A stretch of DNA of 64,000 nt from Allodiplogaster sudhausi. Its lineage: Eukaryota > Nematoda > Chromadorea > Rhabditida > Diplogasteridae. The translations under genes were made by a program, and so were the position numbers. Location of the stretch: the NCBI GenBank assembly GCA_945643635.1, contig CALZFC010000040.1:2691501-2755500 (forward strand). The letters are read 5' to 3'. Shown one piece after another: positions 35,436 through 47,220 of the stretch (within the stretch, counting starts at the first letter, position 1; every line of letters begins with the position of its first letter). The notes beneath the pieces were generated by a model. The model saw only the letters and a program-made list of their open reading frames with translations. It did no database searches and was not told the DNA's origin.

Positions 35436-37500
35436 ACATTTGCAGAGGTTTGTTAGGATGTGATGAGCTCCGAATGTTGTCAGCTTGTTCACAGCCTGTG
35501 ACAACAACGCCAATGTTGCGAACAAGCGTTCCGAACATGTTTCATACTTTGGACAGATTAAGAGAGCCTCTCTGTAAGGATCAAGCAGCCCTCAATGGGG
35601 GCCTGCCCCGGCGCAAAATTTTCTGATTCAGTTATCCAAAATTTTATGAGGGGTACCTATACGCACTGTAGGGAACATTTGTAGATCAATTTTGTTATAA
35701 GAATTTTTTTCTTGCCTAGGCATGCAAAAGTAAGGAAAAAGTATAATTCGCCATTACTTTCTTCATCATCAATATTTTTCAATTTTCTTTTTTTTATTGG
35801 CATCCCCGTTGAATTCTAAACAAGCGCTCTATTGATGTATTTGTTCAAGTACTTTATTTTCATATCGAAAAATTATTTTAAATATTTCAATTTGACCGTA
35901 AAGTACCTTAAACTCATTTAGTTTTGGGTTTTATATCTCAAAATGTAGAGCATTAAAAACTGTATAACATATCTTCTTTTCGTTTAGCATAGATGTCCCT
36001 ATGTGGGTTAAAAATAGTCTCAAATAGTGGTACCTCGGATACGTCGGATTCAAGGAATGCTCGAAGAACAGATTAATTTCTAGTTGTAACATAAAATGAA
36101 CCACTTCATAAGAAGACAGCGCGTGTTCCTTGTCAAAAAAGCTATTCAACAAATTTCATATTTCGTTTTCCGTGAAAAAAAAAACCTATTCTTCGATATT
36201 TTCGCTGTTGACAGAAAATGACCTAAAACTATTCTAATCGCTGTATTTTCAACATTTTCAGCGAGAACAGAATACGGAAAGTACTTTTCAGTACGCGACG
36301 TTTTCATCGGGATAGGGCGTCCCTACTCATGACAGTATCGATTTTCCTATGGCGGTCACGCCAGAACTGTCTGATCCGCATTTTGAAACTTTTCGTGCAA
36401 TCTTAATGTTTCTTACTCATCCAATACACCATTCTGCTCCACGAAGCATCCTGAGATCAGAACCGATGTTTACTTTGCATATTTCCCGTGGTAAAAGCAC
36501 TATTATCAATATTTAGGACATGCCGTGCCAGCCGCAATTTATCTTCCCATTGGGTACCGGAAAATTGCCCGGAGGGGCTTTGCAAATTAAATTTTTTTAA
36601 GAGGCCAGTTCCGCAGCAGCTATTTCTCGCATATTCAACCTATCACCACACTACAAAAACTATTAGATAGCTTTCGCGAAGACGAACATCTTTCTCATAC
36701 ATCACTTCTTCATGAATAAATTGTTTGATATACTTTTTTGTTTTCGAATATTTTGGCGTCTTATTCGGCCTTACCAGCATTTTACACTTTTTGACGTATA
36801 TTTTTATTTCGATAGAGCGGTTCGTCTAGAACCTTCCATACTGCTACCCAATTTTGAGGTAAACATCTCCGTCCCCTTCCCTTCCGGCCTGGCAATTCTA
36901 TCTCTCGAACTATGTATCTGTGCTCTGCAACCCACAGCGTACTGGTTGCTAAGGAGGAGCGTGATCGAAAATTGCGGATATCTTTCCGAACAGCCCAGCC
37001 ATCTACGCTCGGTCTCCGGAACTTGACAACATTTTTTAATTGACTGTGTTCTGCCCTACCATTGGAACTTTCCAGAATATTCGAGAAGTGGCAGACTTCT
37101 GCCTCAGGTATTGGAACTTTGTTGAATGTTTCGGAAAGGACCGTATTCCAACCCAGTCAATTGGAGCTTTCCACTACGGAAGGGTGCGCCATTTTAATCC
37201 GGGATCAGGTACGTTCCGGAATTCCCGACTTCTGCACAGGCTCGGTTACTTTACAGAGCCAGTCGTTCACTAATTGTAATAATGCATTTTTATTACATGC
37301 ATATATGTATCTTCTCTCACGAGCAACTATGTTTATCGCTCTTTCAGGGTTAACACAACTAAAATGATATGCTGTAATAAAGCCAAGGTGTCGATAGAAA
37401 AATAACATAGCGAAGCGGCCGAGCAACTGATTCGAGAAGAGCGCTCGAACCGGCTCAAGGAAGCATTTCTATCTGCTAGCATCTTATTTACGTTAACATC

Positions 37501-37565
37501 TTAACAGACGGCCTTGAATGGCGTCATAGCTGAAAGATATAAAGAGAAACTGTGGGGGTGTGAGC
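37501..37565 (+). promoter_or_regulatory. Conserved upstream block of a peptide gene
   Basis: TTAACAGACGGCCTTGAATG then GCGTCATAGCTGA (ends 37533), and CTGTGGGGGTGTGAGCA at 37549-37565. It ends 119 bp before the TATA box and matches the block before the gene at 33745. Confidence 0.65.
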
Positions 37566-37651
37566 AATGGCAGTTCAAAAGAAAAGTTCTGAAGTCCGTT
37601 ACTTTTCATTGTAGAGTCTCTTTCCTGATTGTTTCGATACGACGAAGTATG

Positions 37652-37658
37652 TATAAAA
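37652..37658 (+). promoter_or_regulatory. TATA box
   Basis: TATAAAA, 77 bp before the ATG at 37729. Confidence 0.65.
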
Positions 37659-37728
37659 GAGAGCGCGTGAGACTACTTCGTTTCATTTTCGAATGCGGAT
37701 GACTATATTACATTTTGACATTGTTCAG

Positions 37729-38051
37729 ATGCAACTTCTCGCTCCTCTACTCTTCGTTCTTGGACTGTTCACCATTCCACTGATCGCTCAGTTTAGTGGT
37801 CAATTCGGTAGATCGCAGTATCCACCCCAATACGGAGGCCAGCAGTATGGAGGCCAGCAGTACGGGGGCCAGCGGCCATACGGAGGGCAGCGAGGTAAGT
37901 AAATCATATGTCAGAGACTGGGATTCTTGATCAATAGCTCATTTGTTATTTTTGATTCTGTATGAACGAGCTATGTTTGTAAAATGTGCACATATTTACA
38001 GGTTACGGCAAACACAGCAGCTCGAGCAGCAGCAACAGCCACGGTCGCTAA
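37729..38051 (+). CDS. Secreted Gly/Gln/Tyr-rich peptide precursor ending SHG-Arg
   Basis: Exon 1 (37729-37894) and exon 2 (38002-38051) with a phase-1 intron give 71 aa. The signal peptide MQLLAPLLFVLGLFTIPLIA precedes QFSGQFGRSQYPPQ, then four QYGG/RPYGG-type repeats. Exon 2 is GYGKHSSSSSSNSHGR. An in-frame ATG at 37693 exists, but the signal peptide and the acceptor-like gttcag immediately before 37729 favour this start. It is a close paralogue of the gene at 33745, including its promoter. Confidence 0.82.
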
Positions 38052-39089
38052 GCTGTTGGGAAGAGAGTGACATGATGTAGACACTCTTCAAAACCTTGAA
38101 TAATATGCCTTATGTACATTTGTCAATTTGCCATTCAATTTCTTCTGAGAAATGTTTATGCTCTCACTGCCATCACTTTAATCTCATATTTCGTAGACAC
38201 TGTTGCTTAAAGATAAATATATAAGAATTCAGAAGCGTTTCAATGGTCTAAGAGAGGATAAGAGTTGTATTGTACTTCAAACGCTATTCATCAAGGAGTG
38301 ATCGGTTACCAATGTATCCCTTGTCTTCATTGATGAACCGCTGCCCAACAGATTTAATCAATTGTGGCCACATACATATTCTGCTTATATGTATTTGGAA
38401 ACATATTATGTGCATTCGAAGGTATTCTCTGTGAACTTTCCTAAAAACCACCGAGAAGGAGTAAAAAATTTATTTTAGAAGCATTGGACTTTAAAATTCA
38501 AAGGTTTCTGTGTGCGTGACCTCGGAAAACATATTGAAAGCATTCTGATTGATGTTTCATTCATTGTATTTCAATAAGCAAATAATGCATTAATGGAGAG
38601 CGATTACCGAAAAATAAATAACAGAGGTTCTTGTCTCTCATTTTCGGGTGCAATTTCATAGGGCTCTAAATTGGCTGAGTCAAAATATCAGGCGCGAATG
38701 AGAATGACAATTTGAAATTTCACATAATTTTTCATTGATCGCCTTACTTTAACTTCTTGTGGCAGATTATGTACTCATATTGTATTGAAATATGGACGAG
38801 AACGCTATCTTCGCACGATGCAGAAGTTCAATGAGTTGTCATCGCCTAGTGGAGAGAAAGTGAAAGTTTCAAAGAACGAGAGAAAACGAGCATATATTAT
38901 AGCCTAATTTCTATTTGAGATACGTATTTCAAAGTGATCTGTGATATTGTGGAGCACCTTCAATGAGTAAACATTCTACGATTTGCATGTTATTAGCGAA
39001 GAATCAATGTGTATGAATGATGTGAAACTGCAGTTATTATTATGCTTTGGTCATGGAATTGTTTGACTCGGCCAGCAACTGCTTCGCTG
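38052..39089. other. Intergenic within the peptide cluster
   Basis: No gene recognised. Confidence 0.4.
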
Positions 39090-39122
39090 TTAACAGACGA
39101 CCCTGAGAGCCGTAACAGATGA
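39090..39122 (+). promoter_or_regulatory. Diverged conserved upstream block of a peptide gene
   Basis: TTAACAGACGACCCTGAGAG then CCGTAACAGATGA aligns with the block at 37501-37533. It ends 124 bp before the TATA box. The G-rich second part seen in the two relatives is absent. Confidence 0.55.
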
Positions 39123-39245
39123 GAGTTTCTATGGCGGGAGTGAATGAGCAACGCATCTCATCAAGACAAGAAATAACAGGGTTCAAGGATTTTCTTACTC
39201 TATTGGGGCGGCCACCAAACAACCGTCGGAAATGGTGTGGAGCAG

Positions 39246-39252
39246 TATAAAA
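39246..39252 (+). promoter_or_regulatory. TATA box
   Basis: TATAAAA, 83 bp before the ATG at 39329. Confidence 0.65.
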
Positions 39253-39328
39253 CAAGCTGACCGCCTTGAATCTTGGCAACTTTGACTCTTGAAAGAGACG
39301 TTGAAGGAGTGAATTTGACTATGTTTAG

Positions 39329-39706
39329 ATGCAACTTCTCCTTCCTCTTCTGTTGCTGCTCGGTCTCTTCGTAATGCAGGCAGAGGCTCAACAACAACAA
39401 TTTGGCGGGATGCTTTCACAACTCTTAGGAGGGTTTGGTCAGCCTCAGCCGAACAGAGCCAGACCAGCAGCCCCGCCGCGTCGCCCGCCACAGCCGGCCA
39501 GAAGACCGCCGGCAAGACGACCCGGAGCAAAGCCCCATGGAGCAAAACCGAAAGGTATGTACATCCACCATTTTTGGAAGATAGCTTCCATTAAAATTAA
39601 ATTATAACTTTTAATATATAAAATAAACCTTGGCATACATTTTTTTACAGGACATGGAAAGAAAGGTGGCAGCAGTTCAAGCAGCAGCGACAGCCATGGT
39701 CGCTAA
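39329..39706 (+). CDS. Secreted Pro/Arg-rich peptide precursor ending SHG-Arg
   Basis: Exon 1 (39329-39554) and exon 2 (39651-39706) with a phase-1 intron give 93 aa. The signal peptide MQLLLPLLLLLGLFVMQAEA precedes QQQQFGGMLSQLLGGFG. A proline/arginine-rich basic middle follows (PPRRPPQPARRPPARRPGAK), unlike the Gly/Tyr repeats of its relatives. Exon 2 is GHGKKGGSSSSSSDSHGR. Cationic Pro/Arg-rich chains are typical of antimicrobial peptides, so an immune role is a reasonable guess but is not shown. The ATG follows tgtttag. The ends are conserved while the middle has been replaced. Confidence 0.8.
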
Positions 39707-39943
39707 ACCTGGAATAAAAGATGCCTGGAACACCCCCCCCCCTTCCCCTTCTCCTCCTCACCACATGTGTATAGCTGACAATGAATCATGTACATACTTA
39801 TATTTGTATAGATATCAGACATGCATAGATGAATTTGTTAATTGTATTACACTTGAGGTAGATTTTCTGATTGAGAATAAAAATGAATCCTTGAAAACAT
39901 CTACCGCGACTTTCCTTGAATAAAATGATAATTAGTCATGAAG

Positions 39944-42531
39944 TTAATCGACGTTCTCACCAGGCGCGAGCAGCCAGAAAGTATTCATCGTCCCTTTTCC
40001 CTGCAGAGCAGATATAGTTCCGAACAGCTCGCTTGGTGAAGATTGTGGATAACATATATACAAGGTGTGCTATAAAATAAGAAACCTTAATGAGAACTTC
40101 TCCACGGTTCTCTGTGCGATAGCCTCCAATGATGTTGGTTAGGAAACGATTGGTTTCGTCGGAGATGTGAATACGACCGGCTGAGAAGTTAATTTTTAAT
40201 AGAAAGCTTTCCATGAAAATACTATAGATGATATTAAATAGGAAGTGAAATGCGAGAAAGAGTGACGTTTTCCATTGCTCTCCATGCGGGCGGCGGTGTT
40301 GACTGAATCTCCAAAGAGACAGTAGCGAGGCATCGTGATGCCAACCACTCCAGCCACGCAAGGCCCTCAAGCAAAGAAGATGAAGTGTAGAGTGGAGGAA
40401 GAACAGCAACCCGTGTGCAGGCCAATGCGAATGTTGATGCGCTCGCTGGCCAAGTGAGGGATGCGGAACTTCTTGATGGCATCCAGAAGAGCGAAGGACA
40501 TCTCCGCCACCTGTTCATGAACTCTTTCTGTGCTCCCATGCTTCCCCTTTCCAACCTCTCTTGCGTGGTCATTTCCATTTCGATGGGGCAGGCCGGACAC
40601 GCACAAATACCCGTCGCCTATCGTTTCCACCTCCAATTTTTCACCATGCTAATCACTATTTTCCCAAACCAGAAAATTGAAAGTAGGCACGGTTGAAAAG
40701 GGAATTCCACCAACTTTGTAGACATCGTGCTCATCAATTATGGCGTCGAACGCGGTGTAGAGATCATTTAGCAAATTGACAACCTAGGAAGGAAATCCTT
40801 TATTTAGTCGATATGAGGAACGGACCTGAAGAGGAGTGCATCGCGATGCGAGAGTTGTGAATGAGACGACATCAGAGAAGAAGATGCTCACGCACTCGAA
40901 GGTCTCCGGCTCCACCGACTGGCCCAGCTTCAGCTTCTCTGCCACTTGCCAGCAAGAGAAAGAGAGAGTGAGAAAGGAGAAGAGAGGCAGAGAAATAAGC
41001 AAACTTGGGGAGCATTCGGTGGAGGAGAATGTCGCTCTTCTTCTTCTCCTCGACGAGTTCCTTCATTCTCGCCGCTACCTCTTCCTCCAGATTGGACGCG
41101 TACTGCTCGAGGACGTTGAAGACATGGTCCATCAGGTTCGCAGATCTCACAACAGAATCAACTCATTCATTGAAGTTTGCGAAAACAGAATAACTGGAAG
41201 ACTGAAGGGGAACGCCTCCTCTCTTCCAAAACTGACCTTCCGTGATTGAAAGACTTGATGAGACTCTTGGCCTGATCTGCCGTTGGCCGCTGTTCTGGCT
41301 CCTCTGACCAGCAATCTTTTACAAAGAGAATCTTAAAGAATCTCATCTTTTCCTCTCGATTGTTTTAATTCCGGATCTCAAAATTTGATAGGAATGAAAC
41401 AGAAATGTCTACGGAAACTCGGGATAAAATGACTCTTCTAACCATGGAGGAGTTGATTTCCGCGTCATCAGAAGCTTCAAGTGAAGGGCGAATCGGACTC
41501 CTGCCTCCTTTCTTCACCATATATACGACTTCTGCATTTATGTAAGTGTTTATGATTTTATTAGTGGAAGATATTATCGATATCATGTTTGCAGGACAAC
41601 GTACATAAATTGTATTTAAAAAACCGAAAAAGGATTCACTTTTACCTAAATCTCTGCTTTTCTTGCCAAGCTCCTTTCGTCTGTGGCTTTTTGTTTTTAT
41701 TACGAAGAGTGGTTTCGCAGCCACAAGTGGGTTATTTGGTTAGCAGAGCCATATAAATATGTACATACATACATACAGCCATTTACACATGCACATATCC
41801 ACCTTTTTAACTGTTTTTTTAATGCATCTGTGTGTTTGAACATTGGGACTCTTTCTTCCGCCCTTGTTGATCAAGTAATGCCCCTGATGCGAAGAGCCGC
41901 AAAACCCTGATATGTACATAGCGCTGGGATTTAGCTTGAGATTGTGAAGGTGTTGAATATGCAGAAGAACCGTCAATGTCTGCCTCGCGATTCGAAAGAT
42001 CCCAGGCCGGCTTGCGCGTGATAATCTCAGAGCAGATGATGGCAAAGCTGTAGATGTCCCCTGGCAAGGAGCCAAGCGAGCTTCCTTCTCGGAGAAGCTC
42101 CGGAGCCGTCCAGAGAAGCTCTACATTGGCGTTCAGATTATTCACTTCTCTTTCTTTGAAGTGAAGGAACCTTTGGCGGGCTTCTTCTCTCCTCGTTTGA
42201 TGCATTGCACTCCATGGAAGGTAATCTTGAGCTGCCACCGCTCATTCACGAGACATGTCCGAGAACTAAGCCAGCCATGAGCACCCAGCGGAGAGTGGTG
42301 CAAGTAGTTCAAACCCTTCACACTCATTTGTTTTACATATGTACATACATACATAATATGTTATGTATGCAAGTTGAATATCACAAAAGGCTAAAAACTG
42401 AAACGTAAGATGCATACCTCACAGATGTCTCGCATGAGAGAGAACTTGAAGAACCAGTCCATTTGAAGTGTTCCTTTATCGATAACATCCTATACGGCAG
42501 CAGCAATTGCACTCTCGTTTTTGTCCTTCTC

Positions 42532-42566
<35 letters not shown>

Positions 42567-45500
42567 GAACTACCTCTAGCGACCCTCGTAGACAGTACCG
42601 CCAGATGGTCATCACCTGCGGCCCGTCAAGGCTCACACCGAGGAACTTGTTTAGGTTATCATGTTCCAATTTGTGCAGCTGCAACTTCTTTATTTTCATC
42701 TCTGTTAACTTCCCCCCCCCCTTCCTTGAAACCTCTCTCATCTCGATCCTTTCAGCTGTGCTGAGCAGCAGCCGCTCGCTGTGCTTCCTCGCAGTGACGG
42801 CATCTCCTTTCAGGAAGAAGAAGGCGTGTGTCTCCGTTTCCTTCAAGAAGAGCACCTTGGAAATGAGCTTTGGCTCTCTTTACAACGAGCTTCCTTGACT
42901 GACTCGCTTAGATTCAAGAGTGAATCGAGAACTCGCAGTTACCGAACTCTGGAGGGAGTGGGCACTCGCAGTCACGGTCTGAAATGGAGAGGGAAAAGTG
43001 AATGAGGTCAACTGGAGAGGGTACCTTTTGAGAGGGTTTGCTCAGAGTGTGGAAGGGCACTTGCCAGAGGAGATCACGTTCAGCTTCCTGCTGCTTCTTT
43101 CTTCTGGAAATATTTGAATTGTCTTAGAAAGCTGACATCGACAGTTGGAACGTTTGAAGTGGTTTAAGTCACCTGATGATTCCGAATACCGCGGCGACAA
43201 TGCCGCATGCAATCAAAGCGAGCACAACGACGGCCGCAATCACCAACCCCAGGTATCTGAATGGCTGAACTGATTGTAGCCAAAGAGAAAGTGGAATGCT
43301 GACTGATCAGTGAATGAGATGGGGCACTCATCGCCCGAGTAGCCGCAGACGGGAGAGTTCGCAGGGGCGACGCCTCCTCGAGTGGCCCACAACTCAGACT
43401 CCGACGAGTACATCGGATTCCACACCGTGATCTACATGGACGAAGTTGATAAGTACGTGGCTAATACTGCTGACCGAGCTGAGATTGTCCGGGTTAGACT
43501 CGATGCGGATGAACGTGTACTGCTTGTCGCTGGCGTCCAGTTTGTAGAGGAAGAAGATGGGGTCGCGAGTTCCATTCTTGTTGATGCGCACATTTCCCGT
43601 TTGACCTCAAATCTCCTCAGTCTCTTATGAATCTAAGTTGTTTATGTTGTATAAACTCTTTCAAGATGCCCCTTCAGAGACCAACCTTTGAATTGACCCG
43701 CTGCCATGCTGGCCAACGTCAGTGCACTGATGTTGCCAGCCATCTCGGGGAAGGCAGAGAGGGTGCGGTTGCGGGCAAGGGCGTACGCGTAGAAGGCGTC
43801 CACGAGTTCGCAGACACGAGATGAATCCTGAGCGTCAAGCCGAGAGAGTGAGCACGATGGATAACCGAAACAGGAAAGCGTTTCTCATTATAGGCCCCTT
43901 ACCACATCAATATTTGTGCAGTTATCGCAGTAGAACGGCGGCCGTGTGAATGCATCAACAAGCTTGCTTGCAAGGAGAGCCGTGTCGTTGTAGGATTGGT
44001 TGTCCATCTTCATTATAATTAATTACTTTGCTTTTTAATCCCTTTTTCCTCTGCAACAAACCACGAAGGACTTTCTTGCCGCAAGTAAAGCCAGGCCGTC
44101 CTGACCATCCGAAGATTGCGAGACGAAGAATGGAACTGCATTTGTGAGTGTTACACAATTACACTACCTTAGCTCACTTAAGCTAAATTGAAATAGATAC
44201 ATACTCTGTCCCGCACCTCCACCCGACTTGTTGTAGCCGGTTCGTCGATTCTCGCAGAAGATGAAGACCCAGTCGTTGGTGGTGAAGCCCTTCTGAGCGG
44301 CTGCCAGCAGGAAATTGCGACGCGTCTCGTCCAACTCGAGACAGATTATGACTACTGAAATCATGCTTGCGCTTTATATTTGTCATTAGGACACGCTCAC
44401 TTTCTACTACGAACATCTGCAAACGTGGAAAAGGATAAAATATGAAATTGTGAAAATAAGGAACTTCTCGAAAGCTTGGAAATCTGGACGAGGGTCTCGG
44501 AAAAGGAAGCGATTGTAGTGGTCTGCAGCTTGCGCATGAAAGCAATGTTCACGGAAACGGCATTCGATGCAAGTGACTGAATTACGGTAATGTTGTTATC
44601 TTTTAGTAGGTCCAAGACTGAGGAAGAGAGAATAAAGAGACAGTGAATGCTTTGGCGAAGAACTCGCAACGCGGCGCGGCTGCCACGGGAGGCAACGCGT
44701 ACACCAGAGCAATGTCCAGCCAATCAAATTTCTGCAGAACGAGCATCAGCGCGTTTGCCTGTCTGCAAGTTATCCAATGAAGAGTCCGTTCAGTTCGTCT
44801 CGAAACTCACGCCATGGTGCTGGTGGAGACAGCTACGAGTGTGGGGAAGTCGACGTAGTTGTTGACCTCCTGAGTGAACTGCATGCCCCACACGAAGAGC
44901 GGGAAGTTGTAGAACTTGGCAATCGTTCCAGAGATCACGATGGCTGATCAGGATTTGCTCTGTTTTACAGTACCTTTCCCTCATACTGTCATTCCCTCTC
45001 TCTTTCTCACTCCTCTCTCTCTTCTCTCTCTCTTCTTTCTCTCTCTCTTCTCTCTCTCCTCTCTCTCTTTCGCTCTCCCTCCCATGTAATATGTTCCAGA
45101 GTACCATCAGAGCAAGTCGGCCCCAGCACAACATCGCTTTCCCAGTTGATGTAGCTGACCGTGTCGAGTGCTGCCACCGACTCCACGCAGTTATCGATCA
45201 GCCACGTTAAACTGGCAAGTAATGTTCCAGAAAAGAATCAGTGACTGGGCCAACTTGAGTGCCGTGATGTCGGGCAGCAGCTGCTCTTCACGGATTCGAT
45301 CCCAGGCGACGAGGACGCCCGCGGCCACCTGACAGGGAAGGGAGACATAGAACGAGCATATCATTATCAGTACAAATGTAGCAGTTTGGTTTATTATGTA
45401 TGCCCATGCGTACCTGATTGAAGCCAAGAGAGCGTGCGAGTGGCGAGTCTTCATTCGAGCAAAGCAGACCGACTTTCAATGTCTAGGCAGTCATCATTTT

Positions 45501-45737
45501 GAGGGAATATGTAGAAACGCGAAATTTTTTTTCACAATTTTGTGTATGAAAGGCAAGCGCTACACTGGCTCTGGTTGGTATCGAAGTAGTCACGGTCGAC
45601 AACGCAAGGAATGAAGTGGACGGCGAAGAGGGAAGGGTGGGAGTGGACGGAGTGGCAGGCAAGCAGCTACCGTACCCCAAGAGAGAGAAGAGGAGGACAA
45701 GACGAAGCAGTTCCGACGGGATCATCAACAGCTGCAA
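39944..45737 (-). CDS. Receptor-type guanylyl cyclase
   Basis: Single-pass receptor that makes cGMP. In order: an N-terminal signal peptide ([20 protein letters not shown]); a ligand-binding-type ectodomain ([34 protein letters not shown]); a membrane segment ([20 protein letters not shown]) near 43170-43255; a kinase homology domain ([30 protein letters not shown]); a coiled coil ([20 protein letters not shown]) near 41030-41150; and a cyclase domain. The catalytic part has [24 protein letters not shown] and [20 protein letters not shown]. So both metal Asp residues, the Glu and Cys for guanine recognition, and the Asn/Arg pair are present. The kinase domain has ITFHGV where active kinases have DFG, as usual for these receptors. 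It is one of the nematode GCY type; which one cannot be told. Several introns are 45-60 nt. One needs a TG acceptor (40950-41004). The ectodomain exon map is only partly resolved. Confidence 0.88.
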
Positions 45738-45964
45738 CCCGCTAAGTATTCAATGAGCAGAATTTAGCGCAAATAACAATTCTTTGTACTCCGTAAAGAA
45801 GTGATAAGTGAAAGAGTTCATTCTAGAATCCAATGATCCAGCAGAAAGAAGTTTACAGCTTCTCGCACAGGATTTCCAAGGAAAATAATTGTCGTCTTAT
45901 ATTTCTGGGCAGGCATTTTGATCTTCCCAACACTGTCTGCGTCACAGGTGGCCACTCTGCCTGC

Positions 45965-46007
<43 letters not shown>

Positions 46008-47220
46008 CCACTTCAATGCTTAATTTTGTTTTACAATTTTCTCCCCCTCTCAATGTTTCTCTTACTCCATAGCTGTTTCTTAGTCAATGTTTGCCGTCAG
46101 GAGCAGCAAAAAAACCAGATTATAGCGATTGTGGGCTTCTGATTAAAGAGAGGATGACCTGAAGAAGGAAGCCCTGGCCCCTTCCTGCACGGATCTTTGT
46201 CGCAATGAAGCAGAGGAGGATAAGCGAAGCATCTGGAAACATGTCCAGATTCGGTCGAAAACAACCATCTCGAGATTTGAAACCAGAATACTAAGCCGGC
46301 CATCGACTACAGAATATTCTTCCTCATTGGCTTCATTCCCACCATCTTCTGTCTAACATTCAGACTGCGTCACAGCCATGATCTCATAGCTAAAAATTTT
46401 TCGGGTGTTTTAAAAAAGGTGTTCCTATTCCTTGCTTATAGCCTGCAAACCCCTGCAGTGTGCGAGCGCCGATAACAACAGTGATGTCAAACGAGCAAAT
46501 AATCAACAACAAACCCTTTGTCTGTTCCCTCGAATGACTGTCCAATTGATAGCACTGTCCACCAAAACTAGCACATTGGTATGCGTTCGTGGGACACGCT
46601 CTTTCTCGTTTTCGTCGCATTCGGTATTAGTCAGTTAAACTTTTTTCTACAGTGCATTTAACACCAGCTCGTTTTGTACCTCACATGATTTGGCATTTAA
46701 ACACTGAAACTTAAGAAGAAAAGTAAGTATTCAGGCGAGCTGAACACAAGGATCCGCAGATTCCATGACTTCGTGATTCATTCAATTTTCTCCCATTTTC
46801 CTACCATCCCTTGTCAGTAACTCATACTCCTAATCGACTCTGCTGGTGTGCTTCGATTAATGAGATAGCTAACGCAATCAAATCATGAATATTCTTTCTT
46901 AAACCCGAGCCAAATTATTATTACTTATAAAAGAAATTAAAGAATTGGGCAATTTTCAGGCACGAGGAAAGACGCAGAAGAAACAAGCACGAACACTAAT
47001 TTGTGCATGCAACAACTCATAAGCAAGTCTCACACGATTTGCCGAAGTTCTTTATTCACCTACGAAACGCATGCCCGAAGAAGCCTTCGTTTAGCTTGTA
47101 CATCATATGATAAACCATCTCTAACGTAATATTTTGGCGGAAATACATTGACAGAGCTAACCTAATGAAAATTATCAACCAATGGAATAAATTTTTGAAT
47201 AGATTATACTTTCTATTGAT
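45738..47220. other. Intergenic
   Basis: Contains the region upstream of the cyclase gene, a (CT)n tract near 45966-46000 and the 3' flank of the acyl-CoA oxidase gene. No gene seen. Confidence 0.4.

Larger units (their letters stand above)
34096..37500. other. Intergenic with repeats, within the peptide cluster
   Basis: No protein gene supported. It contains catacatatgtatgtatgta near 34171, the 190-bp tandem repeat and SINE-like segment described separately, and AT-rich DNA from 35640 to 36500. Loosely repeated phrases (attggaactttccagaatat, attggaactttgttgaatg) lie near 37060-37130. Confidence 0.4.
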
